Under the pieces are notes generated by a model that did not search any database, was not told the DNA's origin, and saw only the letters and a program-made list of their open reading frames with translations. A program made the translations under genes and the position numbers. Shown here in pieces: positions 30,661 through 43,203 of a DNA stretch of 64,000 nucleotides (its first letter is position 1; every line of letters starts with the position of its first letter). Source of the stretch: Rattus norvegicus (Eukaryota > Chordata > Mammalia > Rodentia > Muridae); NCBI RefSeq assembly GCF_036323735.1, contig NC_086020.1, positions 86,491,710 through 86,555,709 on the forward strand, given 5' to 3'.

Positions 30661-32540
30661 AGACATTTACTTGAATAGGAACTGCATATATGTGAATGTA
30701 GGTGGTCACTCTTTCTTTTCCACCTATCTCAGTCAGAGCTCAGAATCTTCCTTACTTGGTGAATCTGAAAAGAATTGTTGCATAGGAATTGAGGAAGGAA
30801 GGGGAAGAGAGACACTGCTTCACGGAAATAAGTAGTACTATTGCAGGTCAGTCAATTTCTAGAATATAGATTTGGGCTAGGAAAGAAACATTTTTGCTTG
30901 GTGATGGTGATCGGGAGATTTGAATTGCTTGTCTAATCCACAAGTATCATGCAATTTCAGGGAATCATTTGTGTTTGATATTTCTTAGAACCATAAGTGT
31001 GGCTTTGTTTTGAAATAATTTGAGGGAGTGGAACTGCCAAGGCATATCAGGATTTTCTGATCACTTTCATGTTCAGAGAAAACTCTAGTGATCAGGGTCG
31101 TTTGAACAACAACAACAAAAATGTATCAGATACAGGGTCAGTAACATAATAGTTTCAGACTTTAATTAAACCAGTTTTGTTGGGTTGTGGAGTTTTTGTG
31201 TACTTCATCTCTGTACATATAAAATCATAGGCAATCGTGTAACATGTCTCAAATCCTAATGTTACTGGCTGAGATTCATATGGTCTTTTATTTTAAAGCA
31301 CTCTAGTTTTGTGCTTTTGTTATTAGAGTTTTCTTTCATTTGATTGATGTTTTTTCACACATATATCACTCTTGTAGGTTTACTGTAAGTATATAAGTTA
31401 GATTGTATCAATGTGTATTTTGATTTTCATAGTTCTGCTGAACATGATTTTTTTCTTGCATGTTGATTTGGAATCAACTGTCTTATAACTTTTGAGAATT
31501 TTCTTTAGTTGTGTTGAATTTGTGTTGCAAGTTGAGCATGTCTGATTATAATGTTATAAGATTGACTCATGTTCACTACGATCCTTGCACATCTCACCAT
31601 CTATTTAGTTGTTTTATTTTGGGTTAAAACATGAAACAAATTTTTTATTAGATACAAGGAGCTTTGGGACTTCCTCTGTTACTCAGGTTGTACTGTTTTG
31701 TTGGAATTACCCATAATGAGCTCCCAACTGCCATGTCAGGAGACTCATAACTACCTCCAGCTCCAATCTAGAGGATCTGTAATCTGATTTCTTGGGTTGT
31801 CCCCAGAGTAAGTACACTGAAAAGATATTCTTTTTCACACAGATACACATGTAACAATTGAAATTTTTTTGAAAAGTTCTTATGGGTTGTAAAGCAATTA
31901 GAGCCAAACACATTGTGTTAATCTGTATAATAGAAATCATTCAATTTTTCTTTAAAAATTTCTTATGCTGTATTTGGTTTTGAAATGTGTATATTAACTT
32001 ACCTTACTGTTCTACAGAGTTACATCTAATCATCAATCATAGGAAATAAAAAATAGTTCCAAGTAATCATAAACTATATGAATTCCTTTACGATAACAAA
32101 ATGAAATAATTTATTTAATGGTTAAATCTACTATGTTCAGTGTTGGAACATCAGATCACTTCAAACAAATTTCCATGACTTTAGACAAAGAGCATTGCAA
32201 ACACACTTTTCATGTATTTATTTTTCATTCTAGATATTGGCCAGAATATGTTACTTCTTTCTTGAAACTCATTGTTTGTAGGGACTTTTGGTAAAGACAT
32301 GATTTTCTTTTTCTCTTCTCCAGTTCATTGCACATCTGTGTTTTCTAATTGTTGATCTGATGGTTTTCAGCTCTACTACTTAAGTGACTGATATTGTTAC
32401 ATATTGGTATTGATTTACTAAATAGCCTAGACATTAGTATCTAAAATCCTAGTTAGCTTGTCACCTGTCAGTGTTACATAGCCTACCTTGATCTATTCAA
32501 GTCCCAATTGTAAACAGGTGAGTTAGCCATTCACAGTAAA
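30661..32540. other. Intergenic, no gene seen
   Basis: AT-rich DNA without recognisable coding sequence. Around 32240-32430 it resembles 12360-12545 (see that entry). Confidence 0.5.
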
Positions 32541-32690
32541 GTCAGGTGGTTTTAGAAGTTTGGACTCCCACCAGCATTGCATGAGTGCTCTATTGCTCCA
32601 GATCCTGGCTAGTACATTATGTCATTGGTAATTGTGGTCTTATCCACTGATGGGGAAAGATGGAACTTAATGGCTAAGTGTTTTGAATAT
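32541..32690 (-). mobile_element. Old L1 ORF2 fragment
   Basis: Weak but continuous resemblance to the antisense L1 ORF2 3' region ('cccaccagcattgcatgagtg', 'ccagatcctggctag'), strongly diverged. L1-C lies directly beside it. Confidence 0.45.
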
Positions 32691-33659
32691 TTCTTTTTTT
32701 TTCATCTTTATTAACTTGGGTATTTCTTATGTACATTTCCCTGCTGTTTTTTTTCGTCTTTATTAACTTGAGTATTTCTTATTTACACTTCGATTGTTAT
32801 TCCCCTTCCCGGTTTCCAGGCCAACATCCCCATAACCTCTCCCCCTTCCCTTCTCTATGGGTGTTCCTCTCTCCATCCTCCCCACAATACCGACCTCCCC
32901 CAAACAATCACTTTCACTGGGGGTTCAGTCTTGGCAGGACAAAGGGCTTCCCCTTCCGCTGGTGCTCTTACTAGGCTATTCATTGCTATCTATGAGGCTG
33001 GAGCAAAGGGTGAGTCCATGTATAGTCTTTGGGTAGTGGCTTAGTCCCTGGAAGCTCTGGTTGCTTGGCATTGTTGTTCATATGGGGTCTGGAGCCCCTT
33101 CAAGCTCTTCCAGTCCTTTCTCTGATTCCTTCAACGGGGGTCCCGTTCTCAGTTCAGTGGTTTGCTGCTGGCATTCGCCTATGTATTTGCTGTGTTCTGG
33201 CTGTGTCTCCCAGGAGAGATCTACATCTGGTTCCTGTCGGCCTGCACTTCTTTGCTTCATCCATCTTATCTAATTGGGTGGATGTATAAGTATGGGCAAC
33301 ATGTGGCGCAGGCTCTGAATGGGTGTTCCTTCTGCCTCTGTTGTAAACTTTGCCTCCCTATTCCCTGCCAAGGGTATTCTTATTCCCCTTTTAAAGAAGG
33401 TGTGAAGCATTCCCATTTTGGTTATCCTTCTTGAGTTTCATTTTTTTCTGTGAATCTAGGGTATTTGAGCATTTGGACTAATATCCACTTATCAACGAGT
33501 GCATACCATGTGTGTTTTTCTGTGATTGGGTTACCTCACTCAGGATGATATTTTCCAGTTCCATCCATTTGCCTATGAATTTCATAAAGTCATTGTTTTT
33601 GATAGCTGAGTAATATTCCATTGTGTAGATGTACCACATTTTCTGTATCCATTCCTCTG

Positions 33660-36600
33660 TTGAAGGGCATCTGGGTTCTTTCTAGCTTCTGGCTATTATA
33701 AATAAGGCTGCTATGAACATAGTGGAGCACGTATCTTTGTTATATGTTGGGGCATCTTTTGGGTATATGCAGAGGTATAGCTGAGTCCTCAGGTAGTTCA
33801 ATGTCCAATGTTCTGAGGAACCTCCAGACTGATTTCCAGAATGGTTGTACCAGTCTGCAATTCCACCAACAATGGAGGAGTGTTCCTCTTTCTCCACATC
33901 CTCGCCAGCATTTGTTGTCACCTGAGTTTTTGACCTTAGCCATTCTCACTGGTGTGAGGTGAAATCTCAGGGTTGTTTTGATTTGCATTTCCCTTATGAC
34001 TAAAGATGTTGAACATTACTTTAGGTGTTTCTCAGCCATTCGGCATTCCTCAGCTGTTAATTCTTTGTTTAGCTCTGAACCCCATTTTGTAATAGGGCTC
34101 TTTGTCTCCCTGCGGTCTAACTTCTTGAGTTCTTTGTATATTTTGGATATAAGCCCTCTATCAATTGTAGGATTGGTAAAGATCTTTTCCCAATCTGTTG
34201 GTTGCCGTTTTGTCCTAACAACAGTGCCCTTTGCCTAACAGAATCTTTGCAGTTTTATGAGATCCCATTTGTCAATTCTTGATCTTAGAGCATAAGCCAT
34301 TGGTGTTTTGTTCAGGAAATTTTCTCCAGTCCCATGTGTTCGAGATGCTTCCCCACTTTTTCTTCTATTAGTTTCAGTGTATCTGGTTTGATGTGGAGGT
34401 CCTTGATCCACTTGGACTTAAGCTTCGTACAGGGTGATAAGCATGGATCGATTTGCTTTCTTCTACATGCTGACCTCCAGTTGAACCAGCACCATTTGCT
34501 GAAAATGCTATCTTTTTTCCATTAGATGGTTTTGGCTCCTTTGTCAAAAATCAAGTGACCATAGGTGTGTAGGTTCATTTCTGAGTCTTCAATTCTATTC
34601 CACTGGTCTACCTGTCTGTCTCTGTACCAATACCATGCAGTTTTTTTTATCACTATTGCTCTGTAATACTGCTTGAGTTCAGGGATAGTGATTCCCCCTG
34701 AAGTCCTTTTATTATTGAAGATAGTTTTAGCTATCCTGGGTTTTTTGTTATTCCAGATGAATTTGCAAATTGTTCTGTCTAACTTGTTGAAGAAATGGAT
34801 TGGTATTTTGATGGGGATTGCATTGAATCTGTAGATCACTTTTGGTAAAATGGCCATTTTTACTATATTAATCCTGCCAATGCATGAGCATGGGAGATCT
34901 TTCCATCTTCTGAGATCTTCTTCAATTCCTTTCTTCAGAGGCTTGAAGTTCTTATTGTACAGATCTTTTACTTGCTTGGTTAAAGTCACACCGAGGTACT
35001 TTATATTATTTGGGTCTATTATGAAGGGTGTCGTTTCCCTAATTTCTTTCTCGGCTTGTTTCTCTTTTGTATAGAGGAAGGCAACTGATTTATTTGAGTT
35101 AATTTTATACCCAGCCACTTTGCTGAAGTTGTTTATCAGCTTTAGCAGTTCTCTGGTGGAACTTTTGGGATCATTTAAATATACTATCATATCATCTGCA
35201 AATGGTGATATTTTGACTTCTTTTTTCCAATCTGTATCCCTTCGATCTCCTTTTGTTGTCTGATTGCTGTCTATAACTTCAAGAACTATATTAAATAAGT
35301 AGGGAGAGAGTGGGCAGCCTTGTCTAGTCCCTGATTTTAGTGGGATTGCTTCAAGTTTCTCTCCATTTAGTTTAATGTTAGCAACTGGTTTGTGTATATG
35401 GCTTTTACTATGTTCAGGTATGGGCCTTGAATTTCTATTCTTTCCAGGACTTTTATCATGAAGGGGTGTTGAATTTTGTCAAGGACTTTCTCAGCATTTA
35501 ATCAAATGATCATGTGGTTTTGTTTTTTGAGTTTATTTACATCATGGGTCACGTTGATGGTTTTCCGTATATTAAACCATCCCTGTATGTCTGGGATGAA
35601 GCCTACTTGATCATGGTGGATGATTGTTTTGATGTGGTCTTGGATTCGGTTTGACAGAATTTTATTGAGTATTTTTGCGTCGATATTCATAAGGGAAATT
35701 AGTCTGAAGTTCTCTTTCTTTGTTGGGTCTTTGTGTATTTTAGGTATAAGAGTAATTGTGGCTTCATAGAAGGAATTCGGTAGTGCTCCATCTGTTTCAA
35801 TTTTGTGGAATAGTTTGGAAAGTATTGGTATGAGGTCTTCTATGAAGGTCTGATAGAATTCTGCACTAAACCCATCTGGACCTGGGCTCTTTTTGGTTGG
35901 GAGTCCTTTAATGACTGCTTCTATTTCCTTAGGAGTTATGGGGCTGTTTAAATGGTTTATCTGTTCCTGATTTAACTTTGGTACCTGGTATTTGTCTAGG
36001 AAATTGTCCATTTCCTGCAGATTTCAAGTTTTGTTGAATATAGGCTTTTGTAGTAAGATCTGGTGATGTTTTTAATTTCCTCTGATTCTGTAGTTATGTC
36101 TCCCTTTTCATTTCTGATTTTGTTAATTTGTACACAGTCTCTGTGTCCTCTCATTAGTCTGGCTAATGGTTTATCTATCTTGTTGATTTCCTCAGAGAAC
36201 CAGCTTTTGGTTCTGTTGATTTTTTTCTATGTTCCTTTTTGTTTCTACTTGGTTGATTTCAGCTCTGACTTTGTTCATTTCCTGCCTTCTACTCCTCCTG
36301 GGTGTATTTGCTTCTTATTGTTCTAGAGCTTTTAGGTGTGCTGTCAAGCTGCTGACATATGCTCTCTCCTGTTTCTTTCTGCAGGCACTCAGCGCTATGA
36401 GTTTTCCTCTTAGCACAGTTTTCCTTGTGTCCCATAAGTTTGGGTATGTTGTACCTTCATTTTCATTAAATTCTAAGAAGTTTTTATTTTCTTTCTTTAT
36501 TTCTTCCTTGACCAGGTTATCATTGAGTAGAGCATTGTTCAACTTCCATGTATATGTGGGTATTCTTCCCTTATTGTTATTAAAGACCAGCTTTAGCCCA

Positions 36601-37298
36601 TGATGGTCTGACAGGACACATGGGATTATTTCTATCTGTCTGTATCTGTTGAGGCCTGTTTTATGACCAAGTATATGGTCAATTTTGGAGAAAGTACCAT
36701 GAGGTGGTGAGTAGAATGAATATTGTTTTGCTTTAGGATAGAAGGTTCTATATATATCTGTTAAGTCCATTTGGTTCATGACTTCTCTTAGTCTGTCTAT
36801 GTCTCTGTTTAATTTTTGTTTCCCTGATCTGTCCATTGATGAGAGTGGGGTGTTGAAATCTCCTACTATTATTGTACGACGTGCAATGTGTGTTTTGAGC
36901 TCTAGTAAGGTTTCTTTTATGTATGTAGGTGCCCTTGTATTTGGAGCATAGATATTTAGGATTGAGAGTTCATTTTGGTGGATTTTTCCTTTGATGAATA
37001 TGAAGTGTCCTTCCTCATCTTTTTTTGATGACTTTTAGTTGAAAATTGATTTTATTCGATATTAGAATTGCTACTCCAGCTTGTTTCTTCTGACCATTTC
37101 CTTGGAAATTTGTTTTCCAGCCTTTCACTGTGAGGTAGTGTCTGTTTTTGTTTCTGAGGTGTGTTTCCTGTAGGCAGCAGAATTCGGGGTCCTCATTGCA
37201 TATCCAGTTTGTTAATCTATGTCTTTTTATTGGGGAGTTGAGACCAATTATCTTGAGAGATATTAAGGAATAGTGATTATTGCTTTCTGTTACATTCA
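33660..37298 (-). pseudogene. L1-C ORF2, multiply broken
   Basis: Fragments in order on the minus strand: endonuclease N-terminus (open at 37015-37353, QETH glutamate present), endonuclease C-terminus and linker (36315-36836, SDHHG present), early RT (35502-36011), RT with FADD and thumb (to 34522), and the Cys-rich end (33740-33988). At least five frameshifts or stops separate them. No product expected. Confidence 0.88.
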
Positions 37299-38029
37299 TA
37301 TTTGGATGTGAGGTTATGTTTGTGTGCTCTTCTTCTCTTTGTTTTGTTGCCAAGACGATTAGTTTCTTGCTTTTTCTAGGGTGTAGCTTGCCTCCTTATG
37401 TTGGACTTTACCATTTATTATCCTTTGTAGTGCTGGATTTGTAGAAAGATATTGTGTAAATTTGGTTTTGTCATGGAATATCTTGGTTTCTCCATCTATG
37501 TTAATTTAGAGTTTTGGAGGGTACAGTAATGGCATTTGTGTTCTCTTAGGGTCTGTATGATATCTGTCCAGGATCTTCTGGCTTTCATAACCTCTGGTGA
37601 GAAGTCTGGTGTGATTCTGATAGGTCTGCCTTTATATGTTACTTGACCTTTATCCCTTACTGCTTTTAATATTCTTTCTTTATTTTTTGCATTTGGTGTT
37701 TTGACTATTATGTGATGGGGGGAGTTTCTTTTCTGGTCCAATATATTTGGAGTTCTGTAGGCTTCTTGTATATTTATGGGCATATCTTTCTTTAGGTTAG
37801 GGAAGTTTTCTTCTATGATTTTGTTGAAGATATTTACTGATCATTTGAGTTGGGAGTCTTCACTCTCTTCTATACCTATTATCCTTAGGATTGATCTTCT
37901 CATTAAGTCCTGGATTTCCTGTATGTTTTTGACCAGGAGTTTTTTCCGTTTTGCATTATCTTTGACAGTTGTGTCGATGATTACTATGGAATCTTCTGCT
38001 CCTGAGATTCTCTCTTCTATCTCTTGTAT

Positions 38030-38506
38030 TGTAGTGCCATATTGGATTTGGGCCTGGCCGCTTTGTAACTGCATGGCCACAGTTAAAGTCATGGGATTGT
38101 TGGACAGAGGCCTCTCCCATGTATTTACGGCACAGGAAGAAAAGACCAAGTAGTAAACACCCGGTGTCTCCACTGCATGACCTCTGCTGAGCCCAGCTGA
38201 TGCATGTGGAACCGACACACCTGGACCACACCTGGGTGGTGGTCAATTTACTTCTGCCTTTTACTTCCTCAGCCTTTATCCTTGAGATTTAGTCTGGTCT
38301 TCTTGGATTTCTCCCTAATTAATTCAGGTCTCATAGTTGGTCTTTTGTTACCGAAGTCAGGAGCCAGGTAGTCAGGAGCCAGGGTTTCCCACTGTGCTTC
38401 CCAGATATTTTCTACCTGGAGACTTGGGTATATAAGTGGTGAATAAAGCTACAGGAGACTCTCTCACTCTTTTTCCTCACTCTCACTCTTCCTTCTGCTC
38501 TTCCTC

Positions 38507-38543
<37 letters not shown>

Positions 38544-38676
38544 TCCTCTCTTCCTCTCTTCCTCTCTTCCTCTCCTGGCTTGACATGATAACCTGTGTGT
38601 GTGTGTGTGTGTGTGTTTCTTTCATCCTGTAGGCTTTCGCCCGATTCTCGGTACTGTGTCGGTGCTGGCGCCGACA
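38030..38676 (+). repeat. 5' LTR of the ERV
   Basis: Starts TGTAGTGCC and ends CA, just before a primer-binding site. It carries a TATATAA box at 38429-38435 with AATAAA at 38442-38447, a (CT)n tract (38502-38574) and a (TG)n tract (38594-38616), and ends in a 6-bp inverted repeat tgtcgg/ccgaca (38657-38662, 38671-38676) around the palindrome ggcgcc. The first 207 bp match the 3' LTR base for base except for 10 extra bases (after 38179). Confidence 0.85.
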
Positions 38677-38678
38677 AA

Positions 38679-38696
38679 TGGAGGTTCCACCGAGAT
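38679..38696 (+). promoter_or_regulatory. Retroviral primer-binding site, tRNA-Gln type
   Basis: TGGAGGTTCCACCGAGAT begins two bases after the LTR. From memory of tRNA sequences it is complementary over all 18 bases to the 3' end of a mammalian tRNA-Gln (ending ...GGUGGAACCUCCA). This fixes the LTR end and the plus orientation. Confidence 0.85.
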
Positions 38697-40900
38697 CGGA
38701 GAAGAAAGGGGGTACCACCTACGGGACGTCCCTGGAGCCCGGCTGGCATAGGAGAAGGGACCGATTGGACGTAAGATGGGCCAGAAAAGGCCTGGATGAT
38801 TTGGGCCATCCTGAGTAAAACTTGTCATAAAAAAGGGACAAGGTAATGGTAAAGTGTTTTTGCATGTGCGTTCTGTTAGAGTTATATTTTAGTCTTTGGA
38901 CCCTGACTAGAGATAGTTTACACCCTAGACATGAGAGAGAACGGGTTTGGGAAAAACAGTCCTCCCGAACTCTCCGCAGATGCTTTGGAGGAAGAGAAAA
39001 ATCTTTTCAGAGCTCTCCTACGAACAGAGGGAAAGCAGGAGACGTCCTGCCTCTCTGCTGGCTCCTATTGGAGAAATGCTTATTTCTGGTTCTGGGTTCC
39101 ATAGGTAGGATATTTGTGTCCCTACGGTGGGACACCATCTAGTTTTTTCCCTCTATGTCTATTGTCTGTCCTTGGTGCACCAAGCTGTCCATGTCTGTCA
39201 GTTTATGTCTGTGGTTTTTGTTTCTCATTGTTTAAATGTTTTATGTTTTATGTTTCATGTTCAAAAGAAAAAACGATAACTTTATCTGTCAATCGTTCAC
39301 ACCTTGATTTGGTTTTAACTCCTTTCAAGAAAGGTACAAATAAATAAAAAGTTTCAATTGGCTTTTGGAGCCTACATCTGTAGCTAGAAGCCTAAGTCCG
39401 CTGGGCAAGCTCCCCAAGGGGCTGGCTAAATATTTACACTAGCCGATCCTAAAGGCACCAGGAGCTCCTATGGTAATGAAACTGATAGCTGTTTCTCTTA
39501 GAAAAATCCCTGACTTATTATTAGACTTAGCAGGTGACAAGGTGCTTCTCTTAAAATCATAGCTAGAAAGGTAAAAATGGTGCTTGGTCTAAATATTAAA
39601 GATAGGTGTAGCCACTTCAATTTTGTTTCTGATTGGTTTTGAATGTATAAATATGCTCTACATGCCTTGGTTATGGACTATTGGCTTTTAAGTTATTGGA
39701 TATGGTTAAAAAGGTATAATATTGGTGACAGAAAGTTGACATAAAGCTGGTAATTTGGATGGAGTCATTCTGGATAACATGTGGCATGAGCCAACCTAGG
39801 GAAACAGGTCTAAATTGAGATAATATTTTTATGGAATTCGTACTCTAGAAACCAGGCTTCTAAAAGAATTTAGGACAATGTCTCTTTGTTGAGGTATTGG
39901 AGACCGCACCATCGTGCGTTCATGTGTAGGAATTGGCAGTCAAACTTCGTAGCATGAAGGATAGCCTCGGTGTTTTGGAGACTGGATTTTGGAGACTAGA
40001 TTGTTTGTTGGAGGTTGAGTTTTGCTTCCAAAAGTTGTGGTTTGCCCTGAAGTTATCTATTTTAATGCTAATTCCACTGCCCCAAGGACAGCTGCCTAGT
40101 CTCTACTCAGAACTCAGGTGACCTTGTGGTTGTGCTCTGGTGTTACAAGGAGAATGTAAGGATTGTGATTAAGGATTGCCAGTGTTGCATTGACTAACTC
40201 AAACTTATTTATAATTAAGAAAAAACCAAACAGGTAGAGATTGTTACAAGATTTACGAAGGATTGATGAGGTTTTAGAACTTGTGAGAGCATTACAGCTT
40301 GTTTGCTTACTCCAACTGCCATTTCAAGATAGATTTAGAGGATTGTTTTTATGCAGTTTGTTTACATCCTGACGATTGTGAGTTTTTATTTTGTGAGCTT
40401 GCTTATAATTTTAGAGAGCCCATGAAGTGATATCATTAAATTTTTACAAAAGAGTGGCTAATAGCCTTATATTATGTAATTTTGTTGCTTCTTCAATGTA
40501 AGAAGTTAGAACTTTGAATCTTTAAGTGTATATGGAAATTTTTACTACAAATCTTTGCTCTCAAAATGAGCTTTAATATTTGGGGAGTAGCTGTCCAGAA
40601 AAGAATATTTGAAACTAAATTTAAGCTTCTAAGGATATGTTAATTGCCAAAGTACCTCACCTTACCAGAGGACTTAACTTTGTTATCCTCATTGGAGATA
40701 AAGCTTTTGTCATTAGTACAAAATTGTAGGCTAGAGTCATGGAAGTATTTTAAAAAGAAACCTGGTGAAACATACCTTATTCCAAACAGCAATCAAATTG
40801 GTTATTACAAAATACTGATATTTGGCCTATTACATATACAAATTTCAGGCAAAATTGATAATTTTACTCGCATGCTTTTGTATTTACTGTAAATTTGTGC
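38697..40900 (+). pseudogene. ERV leader and decayed gag/pol region
   Basis: An ATGGGCCAG at 38776, preceded by a plausible leader, could be the old gag start, but a stop follows within seven codons. Beyond it I find no recognisable protein over about 2 kb; frames are short and AT-rich. It is either fully decayed or replaced by non-coding sequence, as in non-autonomous ERV families. Confidence 0.5.
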
Positions 40901-40914
40901 ATGCAACCCACAGA

Positions 40915-41530
40915 AAATGCGCTTAGTGTATTTATAGGTGGTTCATCTAATGAAAAGGCTACATGTATGATTGGATCACTTGTTTATTCTCTTGAGTTTC
41001 CCCTGCTTCAACACAGACTATTAAATTACGTGCTGTAGCCACTGTTTTTAAATGTTAAAAATCAAGCTTTCAATTCATACGCTGATAGCCAATGTGTGGC
41101 TTGTGGTTTTACAATTTATTAAAAAGTTTTCGTTTTTTTTTTTTTTTTAGATACTACTAGCCCTCAAATTTTACAATTACTTAATGCATTATTCCTTTCA
41201 GTGCTCTGGCTCAGAGAACTAAACAAAACCATAGACCCAGCTCTTTGAAAATGGTAATGGAGTTGATAACATACCCTCATGAAAAGAGGAAGACTCCATT
41301 TGCTTACTTTCAATGTCCAGCCTCACCCTGCCAACTCAGGATTTCTAAATAAGGCTAAATCTGGACCTTGTTTACAGGATTTGACATTTCTAATTAATGC
41401 TTATGTTTAGGTAAATAAAGCTGGTGAGGGGCTGGAGAGATGGCTTAGTGGTTAAGAGCACTAAGTACTGTTCCTTTATAGGCCATTTAAGAACTCAAAC
41501 TGGATTGCCTGGACCCCTTAGCAAGGGAGG
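40915..41530 (+). pseudogene. ERV RNase H and integrase-start remnant
   Basis: Short frames show RNase H landmarks of class II pol: an FIGGSS block near 40933, where the family has an acidic DGS; a LRAV block near 41026; and a YADSQ block near 41078. At the first site the usual catalytic Asp is Gly, and at the second the Glu is Lys. Near 41473-41530 a GHLRTQTGLPGPL block matches the RNase H/integrase boundary of betaretroviral pol. Several stops and frameshifts and an inserted SINE piece separate them. No enzyme can be made. Confidence 0.75.
41428..41478 (+). mobile_element. Truncated B2-type SINE head inside the ERV
   Basis: 'ggggctggagagatggctta' followed by 'gtggttaagagcact' is the start of the B2 consensus. 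Only about 50 bp are present, with no A-rich tail, inserted just before the GHLRT block. Confidence 0.75.
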
Positions 41531-42299
41531 ACAATAATACCAGGCAGATTATAGGCCTTACATAGAAACAATTAGTCAAAAAATCTCATTCTTTATATAT
41601 CCAAAACAATAATGCTGGAGACAATAATTTGGTATACAATCAATTTATAAATACAAGTGCTCAGTGTCCTCAATTTAATCCTCGAGGACTTATCTTAATA
41701 AATAATATTTTAACAAAATCTTAATAAATAAAAAGGGGGAGTTATATCCCTGTATGCTATGTATGCTATACAATTATTTAATAATACACTTTTTATTTCA
41801 ATTTTAAAATTTGGATGCCAAGGAACTCTGAGTGTTTATGGCACCCTACAACTAGGCATACTTCTGCCTAGGTGAAATAGAAAGACCCACATATTGGCAT
41901 GATCCTGTCCAGGTATTTTATATGGGGAAGAGGGAATGTTTGTGTTTTTTCTACAGGATGCTGCAGGAGTGTGCCAGCTGCCTGAGTGTCTGGTGAGACA
42001 TGCTGATCCTGGGAGCATGAAGATTCAGCTCTCATGGTTCGGGTCCCTGGAGTCATTCCTCTGCCCTGAGAGGAAGATGGAGGATTCCCCCTCATCTTTT
42101 GTCATCACAGAAATTCTGGCGTTGCTGCAGTCATTGTGTCCTGTCCCATCTCGGCCTGCGCTCCGACCCTCTGTGCACTGCTGCTTGCTGGAAGCTGCTG
42201 TGAACTGGGGAACTCTGCCCTGGTTTTGCAGATCTCAGACATGGTTCCATTGCCTGCTGGTTGCTCCAGAGAAGAATGACCGATCCTGAACTGTCCTGG

Positions 42300-42445
42300 G
42301 AAAGACCTTGGCATTTTCGCTGCTATTGTGGCAGCCATTACTGCTGCAGCCATTGTGTCTGCAGTGCCTGGAGTTACCCTCCCCCAATCTATTGTTAGGC
42401 AAGCACAGTGGGTGAACTTTCTGGAGTAGTTGCTAACAATTGGGA
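42300..42445 (+). pseudogene. ERV envelope transmembrane-subunit remnant
   Basis: A frame from about 42315 reads a hydrophobic, Ala/Ile-rich stretch (FAAIVAAITAAAIVSAV) like the fusion-peptide region of class II retroviral TM, then a short polar segment, and stops at TAG 42428-42430. No other envelope sequence was recognised, and no product is expected. Confidence 0.6.
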
Positions 42446-42990
42446 ATTCTAAATTTTATTATAGGAGCGGCTTGACTACGGCCCTTGGTGGTAGCAGCTG
42501 AGGAGAACCAGATGAGGTGCCCACTACTTATCGGGAGAGGCTCAACTTCCACAATCTCTTAAATTAATGCCATCTGGCCCCTGCTCCTTCGCCCCTGGGT
42601 TCAAGTAAGAGGAATGAGAAGATGACCTGATGTAGCTATTCTCAGTGACGGGCAACTTCCTCTGACCCTTGACCAATCTAGACATGGAGCCTTGAGGGCG
42701 ACAAGGTGGTCCTATGACAGAGAGGCTGGGGTCTGAGAGGTCGATCCTAAGACAGAGTTAGCTACACCACGTTTAAACGTATGGGCTGGTCAAATGCTCC
42801 TCTGCCCAGTTTCTCCCCCAATAAACACACACGTATAGCCCAGAACGGTGTGTTACAGCATAAGTTCATTCCTAACCATTGGGGTGCAGTCCTAACTGCA
42901 AGAGTGGCTCACCATGGCCGAGCTGGGCACTCTGTGAGGCATGTCTGATCTCTCTCAGACCACTACTTCCACCTAATGGTCTTTTATAAA
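42446..42990 (+). other. ERV 3' non-coding region
   Basis: No protein recognised. Contains an AATAAA at about 42822 in a C-rich context ('ctcccccaataaacacacac') and 'cttttataaaag' just before the polypurine tract. It may be a remnant of another LTR or a non-coding replacement. Confidence 0.4.
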
Positions 42991-43006
42991 AGAATAACAG
43001 GGGAGA
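42991..43006 (+). promoter_or_regulatory. ERV polypurine tract
   Basis: Purine-rich 'agaataacaggggaga' directly abuts the TGTAGTGCC of the 3' LTR, the usual site of plus-strand priming. Confidence 0.75.
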
Positions 43007-43203
43007 TGTAGTGCCATATTGGATTTGGGCCTGGCCGCTTTGTAACTGCATGGCCACAGTTAAAGTCATGGGATTGTTGGACAGAGGCCTCTCCCATGTA
43101 TTTACGGCACAGGAAGAAAAGACCAAGTAGTAAACACCCGGTGTCTCCACTGCATGAGCCCAGCTGATGCATGTGGAACCGACACACCTGGACCACACCT
43201 GGG
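43007..43203 (+). repeat. Truncated 3' LTR of the ERV
   Basis: Identical to the first part of the 5' LTR apart from a 10-bp deletion (between tga repeats). It ends after 'cacctggg', lacking about 440 bp (TATA, polyadenylation signal, U5), and is followed at once by the TSD and L1-C. Confidence 0.88.

Larger units (their letters stand above)
38030..43203 (+). mobile_element. Class II-like endogenous retrovirus inserted in L1-C
   Basis: A 5.17-kb plus-strand provirus within ORF1 of L1-C. L1 sequence resumes exactly where it stopped, with a 5-bp TSD tgtat at 38025-38029 and 43204-43208. Parts in order: 647-bp 5' LTR, primer-binding site, long non-coding interior with remnants of RNase H/integrase and envelope, polypurine tract, and a 197-bp truncated 3' LTR. 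Where comparable, the LTRs differ by a single 10-bp indel. The interior has no long open frame. The class II (betaretrovirus-like) assignment is inferred from the RNase H and integrase-start motifs. Confidence 0.85.

Noticed and set aside
38237..38676. Reading the ERV LTR as only about 205 bp, to match the short 3' copy
   Set aside because: TATA, AATAAA, the CA end and an 18-base primer-binding site all place the LTR end at 38676.
38464..38809. Arg/Glu-rich minus-strand frames
   Set aside because: Antisense of the CT-rich tract in the ERV LTR.
41729..41742. Purine run 'aaaaagggggag' as a second polypurine tract
   Set aside because: No LTR start follows it and the true tract is placed by the 3' LTR at 43007.
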